From: Coffea arabica | Taxonomy: Eukaryota; Streptophyta; Magnoliopsida; Gentianales; Rubiaceae | Assembly: GCF_036785885.1 (NCBI RefSeq) | Contig: NC_092326.1 | Span: 1,364,001 to 1,428,000 of the forward strand | Length of the DNA: 64,000 bases | Reading direction: 5' to 3' | Part shown: one piece after another, positions 24,345-36,033 of the stretch | Layout of the letters: each line of letters begins with the position of its first letter | Numbering within the stretch: position 1 is the first letter of the stretch | Program-made: the position numbers and the translations under genes | Notes under the pieces: generated by a model | Seen by the model: only the letters and a program-made list of their open reading frames with translations | Databases searched by the model: none | Told to the model about the DNA's origin: nothing

Positions 24345-27300
24345 TTACATGAAAAAAATGATAAAAGAATTCAGGAAAAAGAAGAACATGGTGGAAAGCC
24401 TAAATATCAATTTGTATTCCACTACAGCTACTTTGTGTGATTCAAGTGCAGACTTCATGTCTTCAAGTTCCTTCACAGCATCATCAGTCAAGATGCTAGT
24501 ATTTTTAATGGAAAATAGCTCATCATGCGCTTGGGTTATTTCGGCCTGGATCTCTTTGAAAGTCTCATGTTTTTGATCGATAGTTGAGCTGATTTTCAGG
24601 CTTTGTTTCTCCAAATTGATGAGTTCCTATTGCAGAACCTTCTTCCTGTTTTCAATGGATTGCAACTTTTTTTCAAGACTTTGCAAATGACAAGTTAGTT
24701 CTTCTCCCTTTGCCTTAATTCTCTCGAGTTGGACGGTCGCTTTGGAAAGGAGTTTTGCATGTGTTTCTTTGCTCATCCTTTCCTACGATGAAGATGTCAG
24801 AACATCATACGCCTCCGCCTTGGCAAACAATTCCATCAAGTGGTCTTTTAAAGGGAGATCATTGGTGGGATCCGTTCTTGTGATTTCCGCGATGATTTCC
24901 TCTGCACACTCTTTTAAAGAAGAGATCTGCTCAGTTGAAATGTCAAAAATCTGTCCGCGAAAATTCATCCACAAACTCTGCAAGTACTTTCTTCGATGTG
25001 CCTGGATCAACTTTTGGCCATGAAATTCTGAAACCAATGCTAACTTAAGTCTTTTTCGAATTTCGTGTGAACTAGTCAGCTCCTTCTTATGCATGGATGA
25101 GGTACCTCCATTGGGGGCAAATTGTCTTGAAGTACTGATAGCTATTTCGTCACTTTTGTTGTTTGAAATTATATCATCAGTTTCGAGTTCGGGTGGTGAA
25201 TTGTTACCAACACCTTCTTGACGGAATTCAAGAAACGGGGACTGAAAAGGAAAAAGTTACAAAAAAAAATTATTACAAAAAGGGAAAAAGATGGAAAGAT
25301 GATTACCTTAAGTGGCGACACTCCAATCGACGGTGGTGTAAAGGAAACCTCCTCCAAATCAGAAGATGTTCTCTTCTTTGATCGGTTCCAGTGACGGTCT
25401 TGACTATTACTACCGCTCGCCAACGAATGGGCTCCTCCTTGGGTAGATTCGATGCCATGAGCTTGGGTCCCTTCCTTTTCTATAGCCTCAATAGAATCAC
25501 AATCGTCCACCGTTTCAATTTCGACATCTTCTTCAGTGCGAGTCGCCGATACGGATTTTGAAACTTTGGGTGGCGTTTTCTTTGCTGGAATCTCTGGTTG
25601 TGCCTCTTTGATAGCTTGTCGAGAGTCCTTGGAAGACTTATATTTTGTGACAATGTTTTTCGAGGAACTGCTAATAATTTTGTTTTTCTGCAAGGTGGAT
25701 GAGGTAAGACCCGTCACAATCCTTATAGCCCCATCATGATGCACCGACTCATTGGCTGAGGTAACCTTCCCCTTCTTCGATGATTGTTTGAGGGATCTTA
25801 ACTGTGAATTTAAAGGAAGTTGAAGAGACACTATTTGACCGAGTCGACCACCAGGCGTCATAGTTTTTTTTTTTATCAATGGATGCTTCCTGTGTGTGGG
25901 TATAGTCATCCGAGATCGCGTCTGGATGTAAACTGAAGAATCCCATAGTTGAATAGCCTCACCCAAAGTATAAGTATGAGTGATATCTTTCAAATTATTG
26001 GGAATATCCTGACAGAAACCGAATTGTCTGCTAAACCTGCAAGGATTATATTTCTCAATGATGAAAGTATTGTCCTTACGTAGAGTTAAATGGCAAGAGT
26101 GTTGACTAATGAAGTAGCTCGTAAGTCTTGATGATAAGGATCCATCGTCGATCAACACCTTTTTTTCGTTCTCAGTCCAGCACAACTTAGGAAGCATCAA
26201 AGGATTCATCTCTTTGAAAATTTCCTCAGCTTCTGATCGGCCATAAAATATTGTCATTTTCTCACCGCTAAATCTCGTCATGCGCGCATGGTGACCACTC
26301 ACTTGATTATTCTCGTGATATACGTCAAAATATTGGCCAATCCAACCATAGACGTAATGGATTGAAAAAGTTACCCCGCATTCTCCAAGGTTAGGGGCGT
26401 AGACGATCTCCCTCAACCCGTGATATATGTTCGCAAGAATGGAAATTGCAAGGCAAAATCTTTTTCCTGTGGCCATTAAGCATGCAATCTTGAAGACACT
26501 TGGGCGAATACGATCGACCTTTTTGCTTGGCAAAAGGAACTTGCAAATCCAACACGCTATGAATGCCGCAATATAGGTTTTCTTTCATAAAGACCCTGGG
26601 ATACCTAGTGTGTCGAAAGGGACGTCGAAGTTCTTCGTATCAGCAAGGTCGTGAGACTCTATGCTTCCAGAAGGGTTGTAAGTCATTTTCGGTTTAGATG
26701 CGGTCTTTCTTCTATTCGCTCTGCTCGGTGGGGCCCTATACCTAGCATCTCCTTTGAACCAGAAACGGATCCAGTCTTTCATCCATACACCTTGGTCATT
26801 CGTCCAAAGGTGGTAGTAAGCGGAAAAGAGGTGCCTGCAGCTCTCAGGGAGAAATGGCTTCCCTTCTTTGCCACGAGTAAGGAGCTCCTGCGCCGAAAGA
26901 ACAACTTTATCAAAGAACGAGCCATCAATCGAAAGGCCATCAAGTCGATAAAGGTCCCAAAGTGTGATGGACAACTCCCCAACGGGCGTATGGAGTGTGT
27001 TCGATGAGGGACACCAATATTTGAAGAAGGCTCGCAAGATATTTTCACAGCGGTCGTAGGAGTATCTTACGCGTAGACAGCTTCAAATATGCCAGTGCGT
27101 GTGAGTACCTCTTTATACCTTCCAAGAATATCCTCGACCCACTCCCAATAATGGGAGGTGAAGCACGCCTCACAAAAAAAAGGACGAAGGGATCTTCCAT
27201 GTAGTTTTGTCAATATTGAATCCCACGAACGGAAGCGTGAATTTGGCTATTTTTGGGTCTCCATTGTGGAGTGACGAGTTTAATACGTCCATCTCCTCTT

Positions 27301-27523
27301 CCCTCGACGTAGTGGAGAAAGTCAACGGTGCCACCACTTCCTTAGTCCACTTGCTAGTCCAATTTTCGAAATGAAAGCATCCTTCGAGGGGTATGAAGGA
27401 TTCAGCGAGCGGGCCGATTGCTGGTTTGTAAACATATAGTGACAAGCTCTTTGATTGAGCTCCTCCCCGTTCATCCGTCAGTGAAATATGCGGCAGTGGC
27501 ACGGCATAGTCCTTAATTTGCAT
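24345..27523 (-). pseudogene. Antisense plant-mobile-domain gene carried by the Tat element
   Basis: Read right to left. It starts MQIKDYAVPLPHISL (27523), passes YWEWVEDILGRYKEVL (about 27150) and enters a plant mobile domain: AFFKYWCPSSNTLHTPVGEL, ITLWDLYRLDGL, WIRFWFKG, TYIAAFIACWICKFLLP, KRFCLAISILANIYHGLREI. A long polar linker follows (to about 25310), then an intron (25242-25306) and a charged coiled-coil-like C-terminus (EFHGQKLIQAHRRKYLQ to EKQSLKISSTIDQKHETF). Lesions are a TGA at 26585-26587, a shift near 27170 compensated near 27065, and a stop near 24605-24630. Mobile-domain proteins include host MAIN/MAIL1 proteins and are known to be carried by some transposons. The function in the element is unknown. 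Confidence 0.8.
25242..25306 (-). other. Predicted 65-bp intron in the antisense gene
   Basis: On the minus strand the exon ends SPLK (AAG) before GTAATCATC. A T-rich tract then leads to TTTTTCCTTTTCAG, and coding resumes as SPFLEFRQEGVGNNSPPE in the frame of the downstream coiled-coil part. Removing it joins two otherwise out-of-frame reading frames. It is short but within plant range. Confidence 0.65.
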
Positions 27524-30358
27524 GATTGCTGGAATTTTGAAAAAGAAACTATTAGACGATGAAGGGAATTTCTTACAAAATTTTGGTAATTAAATTACCT
27601 AATCGGTGGCTTTCTTCAAATCTCCGAAATTGTTTCAAGCTCCTTTTCGGGCACGAGGTGGGCTATCTACAAGAGAACAAGTTAGTAAAGTTGAAATATT
27701 GACATGGATTGGGGCAAAAAAAAAAATTAAGGTCGAAGTTCTAGCAAAAGGAAGGGAAAAAATTTTCTTTGCTCAATATCATAGTTGGTATTGTCCCAAT
27801 AGATGAGCAAAAAAAAAAACCAAAAAATAAAAAAAAATGGTACGAAAATTGAGATTAAATTTTCAACCATAAGGAGTAGCTCAGAGATAATATTTTGAGC
27901 CAACCTTCATTCTCAAGTAACATTTAAAAGGCATACATGATTTCAAATAATATTTAAAGGGCATCTCAAATAATATTTTGGGTCAATCGTCAATCGGTCA
28001 ATTTTAGTCTTTCAGTCGAGACCCGAGCTTCATTCTCAAATAATATTTTGAGAAATTATTTGGTAAAATCGTGGGGGCTCTTAGCCTCTCAAGCTTCTTG
28101 TAGTAATTAAATATTGCAAGTAAAAAGGGTGAAGCCTCAAGTACCTGGAGAGCAAGAAGAAAAAAATTATTGGGGCGCAGCCGATGAATGATGATTGATG
28201 CTTGTGGCTTGGCAAAGTTCCCCCGAGGTTAATCTTCCCTTGGGAGAATTGCTGTTGAAAACTGGTGTCGGAAACAGACATGACAAAAGGGGCTATTAAT
28301 GGGCAATTTAACGAAGGTACGAGCATTCGAAGAACAATCATGGATGAAGAGTAGCTGTGAATAATGCATGCAAATATAAAAGTATTAATCATGGTGATGT
28401 TGGCCAAAAGTGTCGTTGATTAGACACACAACGTCAAGGACGCGTCAAAACAAGCACACAAAGTCTGTTGCCGAAAGTTTCTTTTAATGATTAAGCGCTG
28501 GGAAAAAGCCTTGAGGCACCTAAATATCAAATAATCACATTAAGAGACGACAGGCTCAGCATGCAAATTTGAAGTATTAGTCACACTAGATGCAACAAAG
28601 TGCATACAAACTTCAAATATTAGTCATACTCAAAGTAGCAGAGTGAATTAAAATAAACACGCGAGTCGTTAGTGTAGGAACGTGTGAATACCCGTGGACA
28701 ATGGTTTGGGATAGTTGCTTTCAAATTGTAGTGGTGGCAGCGGCTAAATCTTGCAATAGCTTACGTCCGACAGCGTAGCAAGTTGAAGATGGCACGATAG
28801 GAGTAGTTTGCAAAGAATAGGTAGCAGCAGCTCGATGGTACCAGCGCGAAGAAAAAAAGAGAGAGTTGGCTTTTGTTTCGATTGTGAGTAAACTAATGCA
28901 TCAGTCCTGGTTATTTATAATTGATGTGCGCTGCATGTTCAAGAAGAATCGAGATTGAAGAAGGTTCTAATCTGAATCCGAATGGGTCTCTGCTCCTGTG
29001 GAAATTCAATAAACAAGCTTGGGATTGGTTCGTCCAGATGTAGTTCCCTTTTTAAAGTTGATCTCTTATCTATTGAGTAACCATCGAGATATTTCCCAAG
29101 TTCGCAGAGATCGAAGTTGGTAGAGTTCACAAAGGGAAAGAATTCTTATGCATAAGGTAGACTAACAGAAGGAAAGCTACTTGGAATCCGACTTACGGGA
29201 CTTGCGAGACTTTCCTAATCATCTTGGAATTCATATGTTATTTGGAATCTAGCCTCGGGACCTACGGGATTTGCAGGACTTTCCTAATCATCATCAATAT
29301 CAGATGCTACTTGAATTAATATGCTACTTGGAATCTAACTCACGGGATTTGCGAGACTTTCCATATTTGGACTATTAAAGCACTCATAATGTTTGCCATC
29401 CGGAACCGAAATCGAAGGAACTAAGAGGTCTTCGGAATTGCGTTGGTAACAGCAGAATTTGTAAGGGCAAAGAGTTTTAATTCAATGTGGAGTTATGTTT
29501 CAACAAAGTGATAGTATAATCTCTATGGGACTTCTATTGGAGTTGTTGGATTTAATTCAGTAATTTACCAAGGATGCAATTCCTAGCTTTAAGAGGTTAT
29601 CCGAATCTTACAAAGGAAAGAATTCTTATACACATGATGTTTGAATTCCCATATGTAAAATAGAATGAAAAGAAAAAATCTATAGCTGAGGCCGTGAGCT
29701 TGAGGCGATGGCATGATATGGTGTTTAGCTAGAGAAAGTCTCGGATTCAACTTTGAAGTATCACATGAGCATGACACTGGCGTCCTAAGGAGCAAAGGAA
29801 AGCTTGGAAATTTGGACATATGAATATGAAGTCATTCGGTCTTGGAATTTGAAGTCACCAAAATTTGTCTGATGATGCACGTAGCGGTGGACTTGAAGCT
29901 TTAACATAATATGTTTTGACCTTGGGGTTGATAGCACTAAATGTTGCATGAATTGGTGGACCCCACATGACCACCTTATGAGCAAAGTTCACGAATTGAT
30001 ATACAAAGTGTAAAACTTTGAATAAAGCTACGGAATTGCAAAACTTTAAAACCATCCACGGGCTTTATTATAAGACCTCAATATGAGGTAATCCGGCCTC
30101 GGGAAATTGGGAGCGCTAGTGGTCTCAGAAATTGAGCTCAATAGGGGATGCTTTGGTGGTATTCCACGTAACTACCATATGTGATACAAGTAATTGATAT
30201 GAAGTTTGCAAAGTTTGAAGTTTAGCCCGTTTATGGGTTTCACTTGAAAACTAATATGTCAATGGTGTTCAAATTGAAGCAAAAAAATATGTCGAAACTT
30301 GTCCGTTCAAAATTTGCTCTGATATCCAGCATTCACGCACAAGTTTCGAGGGGGCATT
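27524..30358 (+). other. 3' non-coding tract of the Tat element
   Basis: 2.8 kb without a credible gene. It contains several AAATAATATTTT repeats near 27880-28060 and the tandem block at 29177-29365. It ends in the polypurine tract GTTTCGAGGGGGCAT just before the LTR at 30359. The long non-coding 3' tract is usual for this lineage. Confidence 0.7.
29177..29365 (+). repeat. Three imperfect tandem units in the Tat 3' tract
   Basis: A unit with CTACTTGGAATC then ACGGGACTTGCGAGACTTTCC occurs at about 29177, 29239 and 29324. Spacing is 60-85 bases and the copies differ at several positions. Tandem arrays in this part of Tat elements are known seeds of plant satellites. Confidence 0.7.
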
Positions 30359-31232
30359 TGTAGACAATGGAATTTTAATTAAATTCTAAAATTACCATTG
30401 GTCTATAAAATATTTTTGTCCAATCAGATATTGCCATATGGCATGTACACTTGGAAAAATTGGTTATTAAATGGCCAATTATATTTTGCCATGTATCAAG
30501 GCGAGGTGTTCCAGATCAATTCAAATTATAGGGATATCTCCACCAACCAAATCATATCATGTCATATGTCTATTGGATAAATATCTAAATATTTATTTCT
30601 TATTAAAGGGATAATATTTAGAGTTATTTAATCCAAGTATATCTCTTATATACTGTAATAGTTTGGCCAGTCAAACGGCGCCACGTCACGCGTCCTCACG
30701 GGTTTGGGCAATTGAGGAATTGTTTATCTCTTTATTAATAAAAAATAAAATGAAAAGATAATATTTGATTGGTATAGTCCTAATATGACTGCACGTCTTG
30801 CAAGACAAGTAAAGTAGTACACAGGTTCTCAACCTTTACCTCTTGCTACAACTATAAATAGAGGTCTCTCAACCAAATTAAAGACACACAGAGAAATCCA
30901 GAGGTATCTCATATGCTCAAACATTGAAGCTCTAAGCCACGAGAGGTCCGGGTCTTCAAACTCTTCAAGTCTCCCATATATCAAGACTTGAGTTTCAAAT
31001 ATCTTCCAAACCCTTCAAGTCTTCCATATCAAGATTTGAAGGAACCGGTGGTGGATCCAAGAACAAGCTGCGAAGCCCTTGGATTGGTGTTTGAGGAGGA
31101 GAATCAAGGGAAACTCTCCACAAGTTCGAGAAAACCCTGGAGATTGTACTCACATATTTTCTTAAATTTATATCACATATTTGTTGTGTATTTTTCTTGT
31201 CGTTTTGCAGACTTGAAATTTTATCGCGTACA
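30359..31232 (+). repeat. 3' LTR of the Tat element, complete
   Basis: It runs TGTAGACAATGG ... ATCGCGTACA, 874 bp, directly after the polypurine tract. It has the TATA box at 30853-30860. A short open frame over 30988-31383 crosses the LTR end and has no family resemblance. Confidence 0.9.
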
Positions 31233-31799
31233 CTCTAGTACTTATTTTAGGCACAATTATAAATCTTTGAATATATTGCTATTCCATAAGTTTGATTTTC
31301 GTTTATTTCATATTGTATTCACTGACATAACTTCGCTCCTTCGAATCTTACCCCATCAACATTGTGGAAATTTAGCCAGGTGAAACAGATTGGGAATGTT
31401 TTAAAAGACGAAAGTGTTAGGCTGATGGCCCCAATTCTAACTTCTAAGCGAACATCTCACTATTCCTTTTATTTTTTTCCCCTTAAAAGTTAAAACGTCA
31501 ACTTCCAAGTGCATGGGATAAGAAACCTTAATCAATAGAAGAATTACAGAGTCAATGCCATGTCCACTTCTATCAACAGTTTGTCAAATTAGTTTCATTA
31601 ACTCTAACATTTATCAAATAAATATCAATCTTATGTGGCAACATGGAAAAATCAAAAGGAAAACTATGTGTTGATATGGTATTAAATTCAAATTTTGGGT
31701 TTTTCTATTATGTCCTTAAAAGTATAGCACAGAATAAGCATATAAAATAGAAAGGGTGGACTCGTTATAAATTTCAATTATTATTATTTATATTTTGAA
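31233..31799. other. AT-rich flank, nothing recognised
   Basis: Between the Tat LTR and the start of the duplicated 2OGD upstream region I see no gene and no element ends. Confidence 0.6.
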
Positions 31800-32196
31800 T
31801 TATAAAATCTTGTACAAATAATTGAAAAGTAGATTCATCTTTTATCGTGTGTCCTGAATGGAACAATTCTAAAAGTTTTAAACCTTGTTACTTGACTATA
31901 TCTCAATCATTAATGATGTTGCAAAGATTTGCTAATTAGACAATCATATACCAAGTATCACTCCGTTGCGTGATCTATCATCGAGGTGATTGACTGAGGC
32001 ACGACAATTCGTCCTTGAGACTTCATCTTCATGGTTTCATTATTCAAAGCTAGAAATGAAACCATTCGATGCTATGGGTCACCTAACCATACGGCAGCAT
32101 AGATGCCAACTTCACTTTCATTCTAAATTGGCCCTTCTAATGGCACGGGAATTAAGAGATGGAGAGGGGTCACGATTGGTAAGGATGCCCGCCCCG

Positions 32197-32851
32197 TAGG
32201 GATAGAAATGGGGCGGAGAGAAATGCGGAGTGGGAGTAAGGGTTGTGGGAATTTGTCTCAGTACTATCCCCACCTATAAATTAAATAAATTAATTAATAC
32301 GTAACTATATTTGTCAACATCTCTGTACATATTATATATAGTAGAGGTGGTGGGGATTTGTATCGGTACTATCCCCACCTATATATATAGAGAGAGAGAC
32401 ACACACACATACACATTCAGACATATACATTATAATTTGAAAACTCATGATATCATGATTTGTGTGGTAAAATGATGATTTTGTTATTTTTAGTTTACTA
32501 AACTTTTTTTGTGTATTGCATGTTTGCAATAAGATAATAATAGTAGCATATATTACTTTAGTTATGCTAATAAATACAGAGAAATATTTTTAAAAGATTA
32601 AAGCATATTTTAAACTTAATTTCATGTTGAATATTAGTTAAAAGTTCAAAAGATTGATTTATACAATTATTTGTTGATATTATATATGAAAAATTATGAA
32701 AAATAGAAGTTTATTTTGAACCACCCATTGGGGCACCCTGGTTGGGTAGTGGGGCGGGGGAATAGCTTAGGGTAAGGGGAAGTTTTTAAAGCACAGGAGA
32801 GGAGACGGGAGAGGGTTCTCTAATTTCAAATCCATCTCGTTGTCATTCCTA
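32197..32851. mobile_element. Probable MITE with G-rich ends
   Basis: Ends read TAGGGATAGAAATGGGGCGG and, inverted, TAGGAATGACAACGAGATGG. The inner parts repeat GTACTATCCCCACCTATA (near 32260 and 32365) and are rich in GGGGCGGGG. No clean target duplication is visible, but unit B lacks this sequence at the matching point (37225-37290). It also holds a GA/CA microsatellite near 32390-32410. Confidence 0.45.
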
Positions 32852-33540
32852 ATCACCAACACTTTAAAATCTAGAAATTTTAGTTTTCCCTCACATAAGG
32901 TTTGAAGTAAATGTTAACTTTTACCTCCAAAAAAATTCTACAAAATATTATTATAAAATTAAATGTTATTTGTATTTACTATTTTTCGATCAAAGTAATT
33001 GTTATGCTTCCTTCTACATAGGTAACATAGCAAGGCCAGTAAAATTTCAATAAAAAATTTAAGGATAATCTAAAATTTGGATAAACATCATGAAGTGAAG
33101 GTGATGAACCATTTTCAAAGACAATAGCTAATGGACTCTTAAAAGTCAATTTTGAAGTTTGGAACGATAAAACTTGCTTTCTTCATGTGCCCAAGATGAG
33201 TTTTTTCAGATTCTGATTATCAGATTTGGAATTTTTTCGATTTATTCGATAGATCTCACCATATTATCCTATTCTTTGATATCTGTGTATGTTTGATGAT
33301 GTAATATCTATCATTAATGCAAATTTTAATGATATTATGATATTTTATATAAAAACGATGGAAGTAATTATACAGGGGTTTACCAAGTCAACATAATTTG
33401 TGGGCCCAAGGGATTTGACAAGATTTAATTTATATTGTATAGTATAGGTATTTTAATAGGTAGGGTTTGATTTGGATCCCTTTGAACTACATTCAAACTT
33501 ATTAAATTTAGTTAGACCCAAACCTATACCCATAAGGGCC

Positions 33541-34990
33541 GTGTGATTTTTGGTATGACAATTGGCTGGGCAATGGGGTGCTGTACTTAAAGGCAACGGT
33601 ACGGTCGACCTTATCGTTTGAGGATTTTTGTGTGCAAGGACAGTGGGATACCCCAAGGTTAGGTCAGGTGCTATCCCCAGAACTCATCTCCTCCATTGTT
33701 AAGCAGGTGGTTCCCAGTGGGGAACGAGAGGCAGAGGCGGTCTGGATGCCGACAACATCTGGGCAGTTCACACTATCTTCAGCATATCAAGAAGTTCGGC
33801 AAGTTCAGCAGAGGTCCTTTGTTTTCTCTCATCTTTGGCGCCCAAGTCTTCCTGTTAAAGTCTCATTTTTTATGTTGCGTTTGGTGAGGGGAAGATTGCC
33901 CCTGGACGAGGTGTTATGTAACTTAGGTTTTCAGTTGGCATCCAAGTGCTGTTGTTGTGACCCAGCAACGGTGGAGGCTGTTGAGCATGTTTTTTCTCTG
34001 GTGGTCTGGCGTTGGAGGTCTGGGGTTTTTTTTAATGGCATTTGTGGTATTGCTCCCCAGCCACCAAATCTAAGAGCATGTTTGCTGGGCTGGTGGCAAA
34101 TTGCAACAACATCATCTAAGCGGCGATTTCTGTATGATGCATTACTCAGTTGGATCTATTGGCATATTTGAAAGGCGAGAAATAAAGCCGTGTTTGAGGG
34201 AGTTCGAGTGCAAGGCCGCGAGGTTTGCCAGGCGATATTTAAAGGATGTAAAGGCATCATTTGAGAATCAGTTCCACCAGCTGAGGGATGTGCGATCATT
34301 TCCTCAGTTGTATGACGCCATTGTCACATCTGCTCCGCCGAGCTATGGTTTCTTCATTGTGGGATGGAAGCCTAGTGTACCTGGACAATTGACGCTGAAC
34401 ACGGATGGGTGTTCCAAAGGGAATCCGGGGATGAGTGGTGGAGGCGGCGTGGTCAGAAACTCCAACAGTGAACTAGTGGTAGCATTCTCCGCTTTTCTAG
34501 GCAAGCAGTCGAGTCTACGGGCAGAGGTTCTGGCGTTGTTGGCAGGTCTTCGCCTGTGTGAAGCAAGGGGATTGGCTATCCCCTCGGTTTAGTTGGATTC
34601 AGCGGTTCTTGTGGGCTTCCTTCGATGCCGGTTCCATTGCCCTTGGAATGTGCGGTTGGAGGTTGAGGAGATCTGGCAAAGGGTGGCGGGAGAGATTGGA
34701 GATTCACATTGTGTTCGAGAGGTGACCAAGTCGCAGATGCCCCGGCCAATGTAGGGGTTACGCACAACCAGGACTCGCTTCGAGTCTATGAAAATCTTCA
34801 GGCACTTCCTATGTTAGCAAGAGGGCAACTTTGGCTGGATAAATGGGGAGTACCAGCTATTAGGAGAGTGAAGAAACACATGCGCGAGCTTACTTTGTCA
34901 AATGCTTAGAAAATTGTGGTTCATGATCCTTTGTATTTGGTTTGTTTATTATGAATAAAAATTAATATTTTTGCAAAAAAAAAAACAAAA
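33541..34990 (+). mobile_element. 5'-truncated L1-type LINE with poly(A) tail
   Basis: The 3' end of an L1 ORF2 is followed by a short 3' UTR and an A-rich tail (34975-34998). Length is 1.45 kb, whereas full plant L1s are 6-7 kb. Strong 5' truncation is normal for target-primed insertion. Target duplication is uncertain; CCCATAAGGG on the left and CCCTTATGGG on the right are inverted, not direct. Confidence 0.8.
33545..34909 (+). pseudogene. LINE ORF2 C-terminus: RT zinc-binding and RNase H domains
   Basis: It begins FWYDNWLGNGVLYLKA, continues through the reverse-transcriptase zinc-binding domain (WMPTTSGQFTLSSAY, LWRPSLPVKVSFFMLR, CCCCDPATVEAVEHVF) and ends with an RNase H of the kind some plant L1 elements carry (LNTDGCSKGNPGMSGGGG with the first Asp, SLRAEVLALLAGL with the Glu, LDSAVLVGFLR with an Asp). 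A TGA at 34169-34171 replaces the Trp codon in WHIWKARNK, a frame shift follows, and a TAG lies at 34590. The endonuclease and most of RT are missing, so the piece is inactive. Confidence 0.82.
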
Positions 34991-36033
34991 AAAACCCCTT
35001 ATGGGTCTGAAAAAGTAAACTCAAACTCGAACCCTCATAGGTTTAGGTATTCAACGGGTATTCGTGAATACTTTTTTGAACATACATTGAAGAACCAAAG
35101 TACAAATATTTTGAAAATATATAGAGTTAAAAAATAACATAAATATCATCCAATTTTTATTTTCAAATAATAAAATCAACATTCATGATGTTGAACACAA
35201 TATTATGAACTCAAAGAAAGAATTATTATCAACTAAAACTATTTGTTTTCAAAGTTTCATCCGTGTCTATATTCAATCTTTTATTTATTTGCTTTCATTT
35301 TTTCTCTTTTTCTTGAAAATGTTTGTATTAATTATAATGACATAGAATATTAGGTTATTTTTCGAATTTACTTGTACATACACACACATAGAATATTACA
35401 TGGGTATTGGTAGGGTCTAATTTGGATTTGAATTTGGATCTAAATCATAGAAAACCATACTCCACCCAAATTCATGATTCTCTTACAGGATCTAGATTTG
35501 GTTAGGGTCTGGGTTTAATAAATTAAACCTAAACCCTACTCAGATATACTGGGTTTGGATTTGATTTAGATAAAATCTGATCCATTGACATACCTAATTC
35601 AGTTCCATAGGCTACCCTTAAAATAGTGCATTTAGGTGAAATATGGATGAAATTAATTGGAATAGCACCTTTTTAATTAGATAAGACATGTTTGTCAGCC
35701 TATAATCTAGTTCCGTATGCAACTTCTTTTATAATCCAAAGCTAGAACGTTGCATTCGATTAATAATAAACAATAATGTTGATTAATGAAACATATGGTG
35801 GCATGAATAATTGAAGAGTGCACCTATCTTTTATTATGTTCCGTGAATAGAAGAATCCGAAAAGTTGTAAACCTCTTGTTACTTGACTTTCATCTCAACC
35901 ATCAATGATGTTTTCAAAATTTGCTAATTGGACAATAACATACCAAGAATCACGCCGTTGCATGACCCATCTTCGAGTTCATTGATTGAGACACGACAAT
36001 TTGTCCCAGAATTTTGATCTTCCTGGTTTCATC

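Larger units (their letters stand above)
16627..31232 (+). mobile_element. Large Tat-lineage Ty3/gypsy retrotransposon with an antisense gene
   Basis: Order on the plus strand: truncated 5' LTR (16627-17099), primer site, gag, protease, reverse transcriptase, RNase H, a second (archaeal-type) RNase H, integrase, a long non-coding tract, polypurine tract, complete 3' LTR (30359-31232). Two RNase H domains before integrase, lack of a chromodomain and a long 3' spacer are characteristic of the Tat/Ogre/Retand lineage. On the minus strand between pol and the 3' LTR is an extra coding region (24345-27523). All plus-strand coding is interrupted. With the 5' LTR cut, no target duplication can be checked. 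Confidence 0.88.
33445..35596. mobile_element. Probable MITE split by a LINE insertion
   Basis: Ends are TAGGTATTTTAATAGG and, inverted, TAGGTATGTCAATGG. Unit B is uninterrupted at the corresponding point (near 37592), so this block is an insertion. The outer parts contain GGGTTTGATTTGGAT and GGGTTTGGATTTGATTTAG, like the element at 50309-50850. Target duplication is not clear. The LINE at 33541-34990 sits inside. Confidence 0.5.
31800..35812 (+). repeat. 2OGD upstream region, distal tandem unit A
   Basis: Blocks 31800-32160, 32985-33440 and 35597-35812 align in order with unit B (35813-37745). Landmarks include CATACCAAGTATCAC, ACCATACGGCAG, TCAAAGTAATTGTTATGCTTCC, ATCATGAAGTG and GATTAATGAAACAT. 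Between the blocks lie insertions not found in B (32197-32851 and 33445-35596). The unit is followed at once by unit B, so the arrangement is a direct tandem duplication of about 1.1-1.3 kb of ancestral sequence, without coding sequence between the units. Confidence 0.78.

Noticed and set aside
33525..35010. CCCATAAGGG / CCCTTATGGG as target duplication of the LINE
   Set aside because: The two are inverted relative to each other, whereas target duplications are direct. Left as unresolved.
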